The notes beneath the pieces are model-generated. The model did no database searches and was not told the origin of the DNA. It saw only the letters and a list, made by a program, of their open reading frames with translations. Below are positions 1-9,399 of a stretch of DNA of 64,000 nucleotides, piece after piece (positions within the stretch are counted from its first letter, which is position 1; every line of letters begins with the position of its first letter). The position numbers and the translations under genes were made by a program. The DNA lies in assembly GCA_964389675.1 (NCBI GenBank), contig CAYMEV010000015.1, positions 1 to 64,000 of the forward strand, read 5' to 3'. The DNA is from CAYMEV01 sp964389675 [NCBI: uncultured Candidatus Sumerlaeota bacterium]. GTDB taxonomy: Bacteria > CAYMEV01.

Positions 1-690
1 ATCTATTCAATGGTTTTTTCAGTATTCTTAAGGCAGGATTCACCGCATATACAGCCATATGCTGTTTTTCTTTTCAGCGGTCTTTTGCCCTGGATCTGGT
101 TTACAACATCCATTCTCGAATCAACGGGTTCCTTATTTGAAGGCGGTAACCTTGTCAAGAAGGTAATTTTCCCGACTGAGATACTGCCAATTGTAAAGAT
201 ACTGTCAAACCTTGTTAATTTTCTGTTCAGCCTGATCATGCTTATCCCGTTCAATATATACTACTTTGCTGTTAAAACACCCGAAAACCCTCTTTACAAC
301 CCGATATCGGCAAATCTTCTTTTCCTTCCTTTAATCATAATAATTCACATGGCTCTCATGACCGGGATTTCATTAATGCTGTCATCTCTTAATGTTCATT
401 TCAGGGATATACAGCAGCTGATCGGCAACTTTTTAACATTCTGGTTTTTCCTCACCCCTATTATCTACCCTAAAGAAATCCTGATAGAGAATAGCAGTCT
501 GCTTTTTCGCCTGCAGTATAAATTGAATCCCCTTGCACATATTAACAGTGCATATCAGAGCATATTCTTTTATGGCAGGATGCCTGACCCCGTAGCTATG
601 CTTAGAATGGCAGTGTTTTCCATAATATTATTCTATATCGGCTACTGGGTATTTGATAGAATGCGGGATTCATTCTCTGAGGTCGTATAG
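1..690 (+). CDS. ABC-2 type polysaccharide exporter permease (5'-truncated by window)
   Basis: The reading frame is open from the first base, so the gene starts upstream of the window and only its last 229 codons are visible. Several hydrophobic segments alternate with short loops. The order (a PYAVFLFSGLLPWIW segment, an NLVKKV-FPTEILP loop, then LTPIIYP) is that of the Wzm/TagG/KpsM-like ABC-2 permease family, which moves lipid-linked polysaccharide across the inner membrane. The partner ATPase starts 2 bases after the stop, so the two form one exporter. The substrate is inferred to be O-antigen or another surface glycan from the partner's Wzt-type C-terminal domain. The family call is secure; the exact substrate is not visible. 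Confidence 0.88.
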   Translation: MYSMVFSVFLRQDSPHIQPYAVFLFSGLLPWIWFTTSILESTGSLFEGGNLVKKVIFPTEILPIVKILSNLVNFLFSLIMLIPFNIYYFAVKTPENPLYNPISANLLFLPLIIIIHMALMTGISLMLSSLNVHFRDIQQLIGNFLTFWFFLTPIIYPKEILIENSSLLFRLQYKLNPLAHINSAYQSIFFYGRMPDPVAMLRMAVFSIILFYIGYWVFDRMRDSFSEVV

Positions 691-692
691 TT

Positions 693-2033
693 ATGAAAGA
701 AACATATCCAGTTATCATTAATGATATTACAAAGGTCTACAGAAAATGGGACAGGGCTAAAAAATTCCTGACTATCAAAAGTGCCTTATTAAAAGGGGAG
801 CTCTTTAACACCCTTATGGACAGCAATTCAAAAGTATTCTATGCACTCAAAAATATCAGCTATAAGGTCAAAAAGGGTATCACACTTGGTATAATCGGTA
901 AAAACGGATCAGGAAAAAGTACACTTCTTAAAATAATAGCCGGCATAACAAAGCCCGCAGAGGGATATGTAAAAACAAATGGAAAGGTAACTGCACTCCT
1001 GGAACTGGGGGCTGGATTCCACCCGGAAATATCAGGTAGAGAGAATATTTTTATAAATGGAATTATGCTGGGCCTCACCAAAAGGGAATTAAATGAAAAA
1101 TTTGATGATATTGTCGAGTTCAGCGAACTTGAAGATTTTATTGATGCTCCTGTTAAGACCTACAGCTCCGGAATGTATATGAGGCTGGCCTTTAGCGTCG
1201 CAATCAATGTAAATCCGGATATACTGCTAATAGATGAGGTCCTCGCAGTTGGTGATAAATCTTTTACAAACAAGTGCCTCGAACGCATAAAACAGCTGAA
1301 GCAGCTTGGAAAGACAATAATATTCGTCTCTCACAGCCTTCAGACCATTGAAATGCTCTGCGATGAGGTCATCTGGCTTGATAAAGGCAAGCTTATAAAT
1401 GCAGGAAAGCCAAGAGAAACAATTGAAGAATACCTTTTGAAAATGGCTGAGGATGAAGAAAAAAAGATAAATGTAATACAGAGCAAAACAAGCAGCAAGG
1501 TTGATAAGCATAATCATCTCAAGGTCTATGAAGAATCTCATCAGGATACAGATAAAAAATATCTTGTTGAAATAATATCAGAACCTGATGATACTAATCC
1601 CTTTCCGAGAAAAAGATGGGGTTCCAGGGAAGCAGAAATTCGCAGCGTAGAGATTTTTGACAATAAAAAACGCATAAGATGGGTACTGAAGACCGGTGAA
1701 GATATACTAATCAGAATCCATTATAAAGCCAGCAAACTGATCAAAAACCCTGTTATTGGCATTGGAATCTACAGGATTGATGATTTATGCATATTTGCAA
1801 CAAATACATTTCTGGACAAATTTGAGATTGACCATATAGAAGGAGAGGGATTTATCGATATACCTATATCCCATCTGAATCTGCTCCCAAACATATACTT
1901 TCTTGATGTAGCAATTCACACATTAGAAGGCTTCCCATATGATTACCATTACAGGCTGATAAGATTCAAGGTGTATTCAGATCTCAATGATCTTGGCATA
2001 TGCAGGCTAAGCCACAAATGGGAGATACAGTAA
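693..2033 (+). CDS. ABC exporter ATPase with Wzt-type C-terminal domain
   Basis: This is the ATPase that drives the polysaccharide permease just upstream. The Walker A motif GKNGSGKST lies at residues 69-77. Further on are the signature YSSGMYMRLAF and a Walker B with ILLIDEVLAVGD, the usual set for Wzt/TagH proteins. At 446 residues it is far longer than a bare ATPase domain. The last 160 or so residues form a beta-rich tail like the Wzt C-terminal domain, which in the family recognises the cap of the finished glycan. A charged linker (about residues 245-290) joins the two parts. The gene lies 2 bases after the permease and 1 base before an ATP-grasp gene, so the three are probably co-transcribed. 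No glycosyltransferases are visible; they may lie upstream. Confidence 0.9.
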   Translation: MKETYPVIINDITKVYRKWDRAKKFLTIKSALLKGELFNTLMDSNSKVFYALKNISYKVKKGITLGIIGKNGSGKSTLLKIIAGITKPAEGYVKTNGKVTALLELGAGFHPEISGRENIFINGIMLGLTKRELNEKFDDIVEFSELEDFIDAPVKTYSSGMYMRLAFSVAINVNPDILLIDEVLAVGDKSFTNKCLERIKQLKQLGKTIIFVSHSLQTIEMLCDEVIWLDKGKLINAGKPRETIEEYLLKMAEDEEKKINVIQSKTSSKVDKHNHLKVYEESHQDTDKKYLVEIISEPDDTNPFPRKRWGSREAEIRSVEIFDNKKRIRWVLKTGEDILIRIHYKASKLIKNPVIGIGIYRIDDLCIFATNTFLDKFEIDHIEGEGFIDIPISHLNLLPNIYFLDVAIHTLEGFPYDYHYRLIRFKVYSDLNDLGICRLSHKWEIQ

Positions 2034-2034
2034 T

Positions 2035-2970
2035 ATGGAAGAATCCTATAATATAGGATTGTACAGCTCCTATTTCAGTTCTGACAAAGAATCGGGAACA
2101 TATAGCCAGAAAAGCCTTATAAAGGCAATAAACCGCCTTGGCCACTCATATACCATAATGGTTCCCTCCAAATTCGTATTTAATGTTTCAAATAAAAACA
2201 CAAGGGTATTTTATGATTCCCGGGACCTGGATATAGACGGGCTCATAATAAGGGGCACACATGGCGCCAAGGTTCCGACATCCCTCCTGGTGAACTGCAT
2301 GTGGTACCAGAACATCCCTACCATTGATAAAAGACAGGCATTTTCCGGTCAGTACATGACAAAATTCGGTGCGCTTTTGAGAAGGTACTCAGAATTAAGA
2401 GAATATGTTCCGGATACATTTCTGATATACAGCAGGGAAAGCGCTTACAGCCTTATAAAATCTCATTCCATTTGTGCACCTCTTATCAGAAAACCGATCC
2501 ATGGAACAAGGGGCGTAGGGGTAAAAGTGCTGACTAAAAATGACATTATCAAGGAATACATTGATAATTACGATTTCCATGAGCCTCTCCTTCTTCAGAA
2601 ATATATAGAAAATGCCCGGGAATTTAGATCCATTGTGGTAAATAATAAATGCCTTGGCGTAGTAAGGAAGATTCCAAATAAAGATGGAATTGGCAATTAT
2701 TCTCAGGGTGCTGAATTCATCGAGCCCGATTCGGCAACAGATTCCATCATCAGGGGAATATCTCTTGAAGTAGCAGGCAGATGCCCCTATGATGTACTTG
2801 GCATAGACATACTTATCCGTCCTGAAAATGACCTGTATATAATTGAAGCTAACAGAAATCCGCAGTACAGGGGTTTTGAAACGGTCTATCCCAATATAGA
2901 CGTTGCCAGCCATATTGTGTCGCTTTTAGCAGAACGGATAAAAAAAGCCAGGGACAGGAAAAAGAGATAA
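2035..2970 (+). CDS. ATP-grasp ligase, RimK/YheCD-like
   Basis: A 311-residue ATP-grasp protein. Visible motifs are the nucleotide-binding loop RKPIHGTRGVGV, a QKYI-ENAREFR segment, and the metal-binding end GIDILIRPENDLYIIEANRNP. ATP-grasp enzymes of this type form a carboxylate-amine bond through an acyl phosphate. The RimK and YheC/YheD groups are the closest by appearance. The gene starts 1 base after the exporter ATPase stop, so it is translationally coupled to it, which hints at a role in decorating the exported polymer or its carrier. That link rests only on position. The substrate cannot be read from the sequence. The gene meets the next one tail to tail. Confidence 0.75.
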   Translation: MEESYNIGLYSSYFSSDKESGTYSQKSLIKAINRLGHSYTIMVPSKFVFNVSNKNTRVFYDSRDLDIDGLIIRGTHGAKVPTSLLVNCMWYQNIPTIDKRQAFSGQYMTKFGALLRRYSELREYVPDTFLIYSRESAYSLIKSHSICAPLIRKPIHGTRGVGVKVLTKNDIIKEYIDNYDFHEPLLLQKYIENAREFRSIVVNNKCLGVVRKIPNKDGIGNYSQGAEFIEPDSATDSIIRGISLEVAGRCPYDVLGIDILIRPENDLYIIEANRNPQYRGFETVYPNIDVASHIVSLLAERIKKARDRKKR

Positions 2971-2971
2971 G

Positions 2972-5317
2972 CTAACCGCCTGTTTTACTCTTGCTGCTGA
3001 ATTCAGCGGCAGCATTCTTAATAAAGCCCCTTTCATCCTCCATCATCTTTTTTATAATGTCTTCTGCCGGGGGTTCTTTATTATCAAAAAGAATCTCCAG
3101 TATCAGATTAATAATGAAGCCGCGGTCTTCCCTTTCCAACAATTTCTGGCTCTTTCCCCATAAAACATCTTCAATAAATTCAAAGGACTCTTTGCTTGAT
3201 ATTCCATGGAGAGACGTCATTATAGATTCCAGCAGTTTTTTATTCCTGCCTGAAAACAGCTGATCTCCTCTAAGATAATCTTTTATTGGCTTCAGAAAGT
3301 TCAGGAGCTCATTTGCCTGAAGGCTGTTAAGTATCTGCAGTTTCATTTTGTCATCAAGATCCAGAAATTTTTCACTCAGGGCTTTTATTGCAGATTCAGA
3401 CCTTATTTTAAGAAGAGCCTTTACGGCTTCTTTGGATATTCTCCGGTCATCATGGACAAGGAATTTCTTTATCAGAAAAATAGTTGACTCAAACCCAGTC
3501 TCTCCGAGTATAAAGATTATATTGCGATATACATGCCATGGATAGTCTTTTTCAAGCTCCTGTATAATCGAGTCTACTACAGCCTCCTCTGCTCTGGAAA
3601 GATAGCGGGCAGCCTTTTTGCCTGCTTTTTTATCTATGGGATTCTTAATAAATTTCATCACCGGGTTTATGAATTCATCCGGATATGATTCCATTAGCTT
3701 GACCTCCGGGCTGTCAGGAGTGGATACTCCTTCCATATAATCCTTTACTGCAGAATCATAGTATGGTTGCTTGTCTATTCTGTTATATATGCTGTAAGCA
3801 AAATATACCTGCTCTTTCTCTCTGGATGAACCCTCATTTTCAATCTGGTTTTTCAATGAGAAAAGAAGCATGCCTGCAATGTCAAAATATCCGCATTTAT
3901 AAAGAAGGCCGATGTTCTGTTCCAGAACAAATATCAGGCCGGCATACCAGACTGAAAGCTCTGTTTCGCTTTCTGCCTGACTTAGCATGCTTTTAACAAT
4001 ATCACTTATTGTATTTTTTTCTGCTTCTGGGTCCGAGATCAGGTTGTTTAATTCTTCAGAATAATATTTCAAAAACTCATCATAGGGCATCCGATCATTG
4101 TAGATGCTTTTCCTTATTTCGTCAAAAACCCTGGTATGGTCGCTTTTATCCAAAACCCTGAATAACTGTCCAATGCTCCTTATTTTTGGAAACTCATCTA
4201 TCTTGGGAAAATTAGCCCTGATATCATTCAGAATCATTTCGTCAATCTTAAGCTTATGCTGACCTGATTGTTCAGCTTCTTCTGCCAGGGAGCCGCTTAA
4301 GCTCTTTTCATTCTTTGGTGAAAGGGAGTGGATATAACTTTGCAGTTTCTGCAGAAATTCTTTGACTCTCTTCCTGTAAAGATCTTTTTTATCCGGATGA
4401 AGCTTTTCAGTCTGCAGGTTGAACTGAGGTTCAAGCCTTTCTATTTCATCTACAAAAGCGCCTAAGGTCCTGTCATCAAGATATAAGATCAATTTATCAG
4501 CATCAATAGTGGGTTTCTTCTGAGTTGCGACCCGTGTCATCAGAAAGCTGGTGCTAAGATCAGGCGATATGTTCTTAAGCATGGAGAAAAGCCCTACAAG
4601 ATATTCCTCCTTATCCTCGGGAATAAGGTTTGCCAGCTTATTAAGGGCTGTTGTCATATTTCTGTTCTTCTGAACGTGGGACATTTCATAATTGTTTGAT
4701 ATCAATGAATTCAATACCCTGCCAACACTCTCAGGATCTCCGTAAAATCTGTTCAGATCCAGCCCCTGATCAATTTTATCTAAAACCCGCCCTTTATCAG
4801 GTTTTATCAGCCTGTTTTTTATTATATCAGCTATATCTACCTCAGCTTCATCCAGAGCTTCCTTGTCCTTTCTTGCCATTGCTATGTATATTGTCTCATC
4901 AACCTTTATTTTATTTATTCCCCTCCTGGCCATTATTTCCTGCAATGAAGATTTTTCGGTGAGGGCTTTTGATTTTATCTCATTAATGATCTTGAAAAAA
5001 GCTACTAATTCATTTTTTTCCACACCCTTGTAAACAGTGATTGATTTCAGGTCAAGAAGCTCAAAGAGTGATTGGATTGAAATGATTATAGGGTTTTTAT
5101 TTTGTTTATCATCCATAATTTTGTCATTTACAATTATCTTCCCTTCGGCTCTTGATATATTAAAAACATCTTCTTCTGCTTTAGACTCAAAATATCCTGA
5201 CAAGCGGTTTGTTAATGCATCCAGTGTCCTTGTTACAAGCTTATTCTCAGCAGGGTAAAGCCTCAGGGTGGTAATGCAGGAATTCAGTTCCTTCAGAATA
5301 CCTATAGATACTTCCAA
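2972..5317 (-). CDS. HEAT-repeat protein of unknown function
   Basis: A 781-residue soluble protein without signal peptide or membrane segment. The N-terminal 150 residues show the pattern LRLYPAENKLV, then GKIIVND, then SITVYKGVEKNEL, an N-terminal module I have seen in front of HEAT repeats in several phyla. The C-terminal 250 residues contain helical pairs of HEAT type (for example DDRRISKEAVKALLKI). The middle is helical and charged. Such proteins usually act as protein-binding scaffolds; no catalytic motif is visible. It is transcribed alone, divergently from the lipoprotein gene and convergent with the ATP-grasp gene. The product is not recognised beyond its repeat class. Confidence 0.72.
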   Translation of the reverse strand: MEVSIGILKELNSCITTLRLYPAENKLVTRTLDALTNRLSGYFESKAEEDVFNISRAEGKIIVNDKIMDDKQNKNPIIISIQSLFELLDLKSITVYKGVEKNELVAFFKIINEIKSKALTEKSSLQEIMARRGINKIKVDETIYIAMARKDKEALDEAEVDIADIIKNRLIKPDKGRVLDKIDQGLDLNRFYGDPESVGRVLNSLISNNYEMSHVQKNRNMTTALNKLANLIPEDKEEYLVGLFSMLKNISPDLSTSFLMTRVATQKKPTIDADKLILYLDDRTLGAFVDEIERLEPQFNLQTEKLHPDKKDLYRKRVKEFLQKLQSYIHSLSPKNEKSLSGSLAEEAEQSGQHKLKIDEMILNDIRANFPKIDEFPKIRSIGQLFRVLDKSDHTRVFDEIRKSIYNDRMPYDEFLKYYSEELNNLISDPEAEKNTISDIVKSMLSQAESETELSVWYAGLIFVLEQNIGLLYKCGYFDIAGMLLFSLKNQIENEGSSREKEQVYFAYSIYNRIDKQPYYDSAVKDYMEGVSTPDSPEVKLMESYPDEFINPVMKFIKNPIDKKAGKKAARYLSRAEEAVVDSIIQELEKDYPWHVYRNIIFILGETGFESTIFLIKKFLVHDDRRISKEAVKALLKIRSESAIKALSEKFLDLDDKMKLQILNSLQANELLNFLKPIKDYLRGDQLFSGRNKKLLESIMTSLHGISSKESFEFIEDVLWGKSQKLLEREDRGFIINLILEILFDNKEPPAEDIIKKMMEDERGFIKNAAAEFSSKSKTGG

Positions 5318-5419
5318 CCAGAATCTCCTTAGAATAATTTATTTCATAGGCTTTATACTATCATAAATCAGTTTCTAATTAAAATAATTTTTAAACACAA
5401 ACTAAAAACCTTTCGTATA

Positions 5420-5425
5420 TATAAT
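5420..5425 (+). promoter_or_regulatory. possible -10 element upstream of lipoprotein gene
   Basis: A perfect TATAAT lies about 58 bases before the chosen ATG in the 165-base divergent gap. No convincing -35 hexamer is seen 16-18 bases upstream, so this is only a weak promoter call. Confidence 0.3.
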
Positions 5426-5482
5426 AGAAAGATAAAGGAAAAGTACGCTTTCTAATATATGTTTAATTTTCAGGAGGATTTT

Positions 5483-7246
5483 ATGCATAGAACATCAAAG
5501 TTAATGTCGATTTTATTGATCTTGGCCATTTTTAGCCTCGTCCAGCTTTCATGTAAAAAAGGGACTGTATCGCAGGATATAAATAATTGCATACCTGAAA
5601 ATACAATTTCTTATATAAAGATTAACAAAATATACCAGTATAAGACTCAGCTTCTGGGAAACGAGGAAGATTTCAACAAAATAGCAGAAGAGCTTTTAAA
5701 TCTCATTGTAAAGAGCCTGGATAAGCATAATCCTGAAACAAAATATCATAATATGGCGGTTGATTTCTTTTCATTTTTCAACGATGACCTGCTTATAAAA
5801 ATATTGAAGGAACAGGCTGTAATAGGAATGGTAAGCGATGAGAAATCTGTTCCTTCTCCTTTTGTACTGATTTCATATTCCAGGGAAAATACGGATTCTT
5901 TTGATGCTTTTTACGATAATCTGGAAGACCTGTTTGAAAAGTACAGCTCGGAATCAATTGAAGATGAGCACAAAAACATTAATTACCGGACTTTTATTAT
6001 GGAAATTGATCAGGAACTCCAGGATCCATCAAAAAATATATTTGAAAAAATCCATATGGCCAGTATTGAGAACATGATTATGCTCTCAGCCCATAAAGAT
6101 GGGTTCAAGAATCTTATTGAGCTTTTATCGGGTCAGTCAGATGATAATATATATAAAAACCCATCCTATCAATCCCACATGAAAAAAGGCATATTTTATG
6201 ATGATTCCCCTTTGGAATACTACTACAGTATAAGCAATGTATTGAAAAATGAGTCATCCCTGGCCTTAAATAATGAAAAGGCTAAAGCTTATGAGGCTTT
6301 TTTCAGGGGTATTACATCCATTGTTGACAGCATATCTGTAAGCCTGGATAAAAATACCGGAGATTTACAGCTAAAGTCATTTATTTTGCTGAATGAACAG
6401 ATTAAGGATAAAAAATTACTTTCCCTTTTTAAGATAAAGCCTAAAAAATTCAATTTTTTGCAGTATGTACCCAAAGAAAGCCTCTTTATCGGGGGATATC
6501 AAATATGTAATGCAGCGGATGTATATGATTATATTGCAAACGATTCACCTCTTCCTCCAGAGATAAAGGAAAATATTACCCGGTACTCTGAGAATATTGA
6601 CCCAAAAACTGAATTGATTCTAAAGGATGATATAATTGATTTATTAGGGCAGGAGATGGGGTTTGCCCTGCTGAATTATGGCAATTTCGGCTTCCTCGGC
6701 ACGGAAGCGGTATTGTACCTGCAGCATAACAGCATGGAAAAAACCGGAAAACTGCTTGATAAATTTGAAAAAATTGCATCCGAGCATCAGCCTTTTAAAA
6801 ACTATAATGAAACCTATAATGATTATGAATTTACTGTATATCCGCTTGGTATTCTATCTCCTTCACTGCTTCTTACGGATGATTTTTTGATAATTGCCTC
6901 GACCAGGATAGCAGTCAAAAAGGTAATAGATACGATCAATGACAAAAATCTGAATATGTTTAAGGACCCTGTTTATTCGGAAAACATAAGGGAGATGAGG
7001 ATAGATGATAAAGCCAATATTATCTATATCTCAAAGAATGATGAAATTCTGGACAATTTCCTTTCGACATTAAAAACCATTGAAAGTTTTTCTGAAAAGG
7101 CTGAAAACCATATTCCTTCACAAAAATCAATGTTTGAACTATCCAGCAGTATAATTAACTATCTTAATGTTTTTAAATCCTCTGCCCTTAAAGGTTATCT
7201 TACAGATGATGGATATATGATAGAAGCAGTCCAGAAAAAGAAATAG
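5483..7246 (+). CDS. putative lipoprotein of unknown function
   Basis: I start the gene at the ATG preceded by AGGAGG at 5472-5477, not at an upstream in-frame ATG at 5459 that lacks such a site. The product (587 residues) begins with a basic n-region, a hydrophobic stretch (LMSILLILAIFSLVQLS) and then Cys-Lys-Lys, a relaxed lipobox. The rest is a long alpha/beta protein without membrane spans. The opening CIPENTISYIKI, the repeated hydrophobic-acidic segments and the late LLLTDDFLIIASTRIAVKKVID segment resemble DUF3352-like extracellular proteins, but I am not sure of that family. It is a single-gene unit, tail to tail with plsC. Confidence 0.72.
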   Translation: MHRTSKLMSILLILAIFSLVQLSCKKGTVSQDINNCIPENTISYIKINKIYQYKTQLLGNEEDFNKIAEELLNLIVKSLDKHNPETKYHNMAVDFFSFFNDDLLIKILKEQAVIGMVSDEKSVPSPFVLISYSRENTDSFDAFYDNLEDLFEKYSSESIEDEHKNINYRTFIMEIDQELQDPSKNIFEKIHMASIENMIMLSAHKDGFKNLIELLSGQSDDNIYKNPSYQSHMKKGIFYDDSPLEYYYSISNVLKNESSLALNNEKAKAYEAFFRGITSIVDSISVSLDKNTGDLQLKSFILLNEQIKDKKLLSLFKIKPKKFNFLQYVPKESLFIGGYQICNAADVYDYIANDSPLPPEIKENITRYSENIDPKTELILKDDIIDLLGQEMGFALLNYGNFGFLGTEAVLYLQHNSMEKTGKLLDKFEKIASEHQPFKNYNETYNDYEFTVYPLGILSPSLLLTDDFLIIASTRIAVKKVIDTINDKNLNMFKDPVYSENIREMRIDDKANIIYISKNDEILDNFLSTLKTIESFSEKAENHIPSQKSMFELSSSIINYLNVFKSSALKGYLTDDGYMIEAVQKKK

Positions 7247-7248
7247 GT

Positions 7249-7911
7249 TTACTTTAATTCTTCCTCTAATTCTTCTTTTAAAGCCCTGAGTCTGTCCATC
7301 ACACGTTCAACAATGGCCTTTGCAGTTTCCTTATCGTCTTTCATGCAATACAAATCTTCCAGTTCAACAGGGGGCCCTATATTTATATAGACCTTCCTGA
7401 ACAGCCTGGGCAAAATAGAACCCTTTGGAAGTATATTCTGTGTACCTCTTATATATAATGGGATGACACATGTTTTACCAAGGTAGATGATTTTCCCGAC
7501 TGCCTTTTTTGCTTTTCCAAGCTTTATAACAGGCTGCCTGGTCCCTTCGGGATGTATCAGGACAAGATTGTTCCTGGAATTGGCGGCAATCTGCTCAAGG
7601 ATCTTCATATCAGCATATCCCCTGCTGACAGGAAATGCATTTAGCAGTCTTATCAGGTTGCCAAGCAGAGGGTTTTTGAAGAGTTCCTCCTTTGCAGGGA
7701 AAAAAACTGCCTTAGGAAAAAATATATGGCCTATGGCAAAAGAGTCCATGGCTGATATATGATTTGCACAGATCAATGCATATGAATGCTTTTTATAGTC
7801 ACTGTACCCCTTTATAATAAGCCTGTTAAAAATCCTGAAAAAGATAAAGCATAGCATTGCTGCCGGAGAATATATGAATATGTGTATCAGATTTCGGAAG
7901 AACAGTCTCAT
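7249..7911 (-). CDS. plsC: 1-acylglycerol-3-phosphate acyltransferase (PlsC family)
   Basis: This enzyme transfers an acyl chain to lysophosphatidic acid in membrane lipid synthesis. The catalytic HX4D motif (His51 and Asp56, NHISAMD) is present, as is the substrate-binding PEGTRQ motif and a VIPLYIRG segment, in the order typical of the family. At 220 residues it has normal length. An N-terminal hydrophobic stretch can anchor it to the inner membrane. It follows the AbrB-PATAN gene by 33 bases on the same strand and is probably the last gene of the mglA transcript. An ornithine- or other lysolipid-acylating role is possible, since the family is broad. Confidence 0.88.
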   Translation of the reverse strand: MRLFFRNLIHIFIYSPAAMLCFIFFRIFNRLIIKGYSDYKKHSYALICANHISAMDSFAIGHIFFPKAVFFPAKEELFKNPLLGNLIRLLNAFPVSRGYADMKILEQIAANSRNNLVLIHPEGTRQPVIKLGKAKKAVGKIIYLGKTCVIPLYIRGTQNILPKGSILPRLFRKVYINIGPPVELEDLYCMKDDKETAKAIVERVMDRLRALKEELEEELK

Positions 7912-7944
7912 TTTACAATTACTGGTCTGGCATATAAATTGGAA

Positions 7945-9399
7945 TTATCTCTTCAACTGTGTCTTGATGATATTTAATATTGCCTGCTCCATCTCAGTGC
8001 CTATAGTATTTTTTACTGCAAAAAGCTGAGAATATAGAAGTTCATTCAGGCTGTCAGTCAGTATCTGCCTTCTTTGCCCTTTTGGTATGGCTGTGAGGTT
8101 TTCAAGTATCTGGTTTGCATCCAGAGTCCCGTCTTCTTCTATAGCATTGACATCCTTAAATACAGCATCTTGATCAAGCCCTTTGAAAAATGTACCCAGA
8201 ACAACGCTTGCTCCCTCTCCGATAGCAAATTTAACCGATTCATAGATTGTTGAGAATATATTATTGTACTGGTTTATTATATCAGTATACTCCATTAAAT
8301 CCTCATCCTTAATCTCCCGCGGTTCAGGAACAGCTGATGGTTCAGTTTTCTCTTCTGCAACGGGCTCTTTCTTCGGGGTCTTTTCAGGTTCCGGTTTGTG
8401 TCTCATCTTCTCGGTTTCTGATTTAAGATATTCCTTTTTCCTGATGCTATTGGTCGAGAGAAGGCCGTAAAGAATATGAACCGCCTCGAACTTATCAATA
8501 CCTGATGCTTCAACTATATCAGCAATGGTCTTTTCTCCGTCAACTATGTCCAGAACTACCAGTTCATCAGGTTCCAGATTGATATCTTTTCTGTTACTTG
8601 CCTTTTCGAATACAATATCCATGGAATCTATCTCTTTTCTGATGCGTGACCATTCATCGATCCTTCTAGCACCCTCCATTACCAGGTTTGTAAGGGAAAT
8701 AGGGATGAATATATCTGTATTTGCAGGAGGGTCTTCGTCAATAAAGCTAAAACTTCCCTTTTTCTCCATAAAAAGGTCATATATACTTTCTTCAAGCTGA
8801 TACCTGATTACCTGCATCAATACATCTGTAGAAATTTCTCTGTTTTCCAGGATAACAGTATTGATGTCCTTATTCTCCTCCTCTGCCTGCTTCTGTATTT
8901 TGTCTACAAGCATTCTGGATATCTTCTTTCTCTTTTTAAACATCTCAAGAAGATGCTCTTCAGGTTTGGTGCTGAGCGCTATATAAATCTCACCGCTGAC
9001 CATGAAAAATACCTTTTTGGCCTTTTCAAGCTCCAGGAAAAGCACTCCTGTTTTCTTTGCAGCATTGAGGAACATCAGTATATCCGATATTCCCACAGTA
9101 GCTATATCACCTTTGAACTGGATCTTTGATTTCTCTTCTGCAGATATATGGACTGCTGACACCATCATTTCAAGAAATTTGCCTATTTTTTCCCTTAGTT
9201 CAATATCCTTTTCACTTAATTCATCAGTTTCTTTCCTTTTTTCTTCCATCTTTAACAGAATAAAGTATCCGTCAGCAACTGAAAGCTTATACTTTTCGCC
9301 CGGGTTAATCAGCCTGTCCTGCATAATTTCCTCAGGTATCATCACCCTTCCTTCATTATCAACTTCAACAATGAAGCTTTTTGTTTCTACCTTCTTCAT
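7945..9399 (-). CDS. AbrB/SpoVT-like domain fused to DUF4388 (PATAN)-type protein
   Basis: A 484-residue soluble protein. Residues 1-50 look like a SpoVT-AbrB swapped-hairpin domain (VEVDNEGRVMIPEEIM then GEKYKLSV). Residues from about 95 resemble DUF4388/PATAN (FKGDIATVGISDILMFLNAAKKTG shortened, then KKVFFMVSGEIYIA and a region ending SFIDEDPP). Then come a winged-helix-like DELVVLDIVDGEKTIADIV segment, a Pro/Glu-rich linker (about 330-360) and a helical C-terminus. The start codon overlaps the stop of mglA (ATGA), so the two are translationally coupled. PATAN domains occur in motility and polarity regulators, so it is a plausible MglA effector; that is inference. Whether the AbrB-like part binds DNA is open. 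Confidence 0.72.
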   Translation of the reverse strand: MKKVETKSFIVEVDNEGRVMIPEEIMQDRLINPGEKYKLSVADGYFILLKMEEKRKETDELSEKDIELREKIGKFLEMMVSAVHISAEEKSKIQFKGDIATVGISDILMFLNAAKKTGVLFLELEKAKKVFFMVSGEIYIALSTKPEEHLLEMFKKRKKISRMLVDKIQKQAEEENKDINTVILENREISTDVLMQVIRYQLEESIYDLFMEKKGSFSFIDEDPPANTDIFIPISLTNLVMEGARRIDEWSRIRKEIDSMDIVFEKASNRKDINLEPDELVVLDIVDGEKTIADIVEASGIDKFEAVHILYGLLSTNSIRKKEYLKSETEKMRHKPEPEKTPKKEPVAEEKTEPSAVPEPREIKDEDLMEYTDIINQYNNIFSTIYESVKFAIGEGASVVLGTFFKGLDQDAVFKDVNAIEEDGTLDANQILENLTAIPKGQRRQILTDSLNELLYSQLFAVKNTIGTEMEQAILNIIKTQLKR

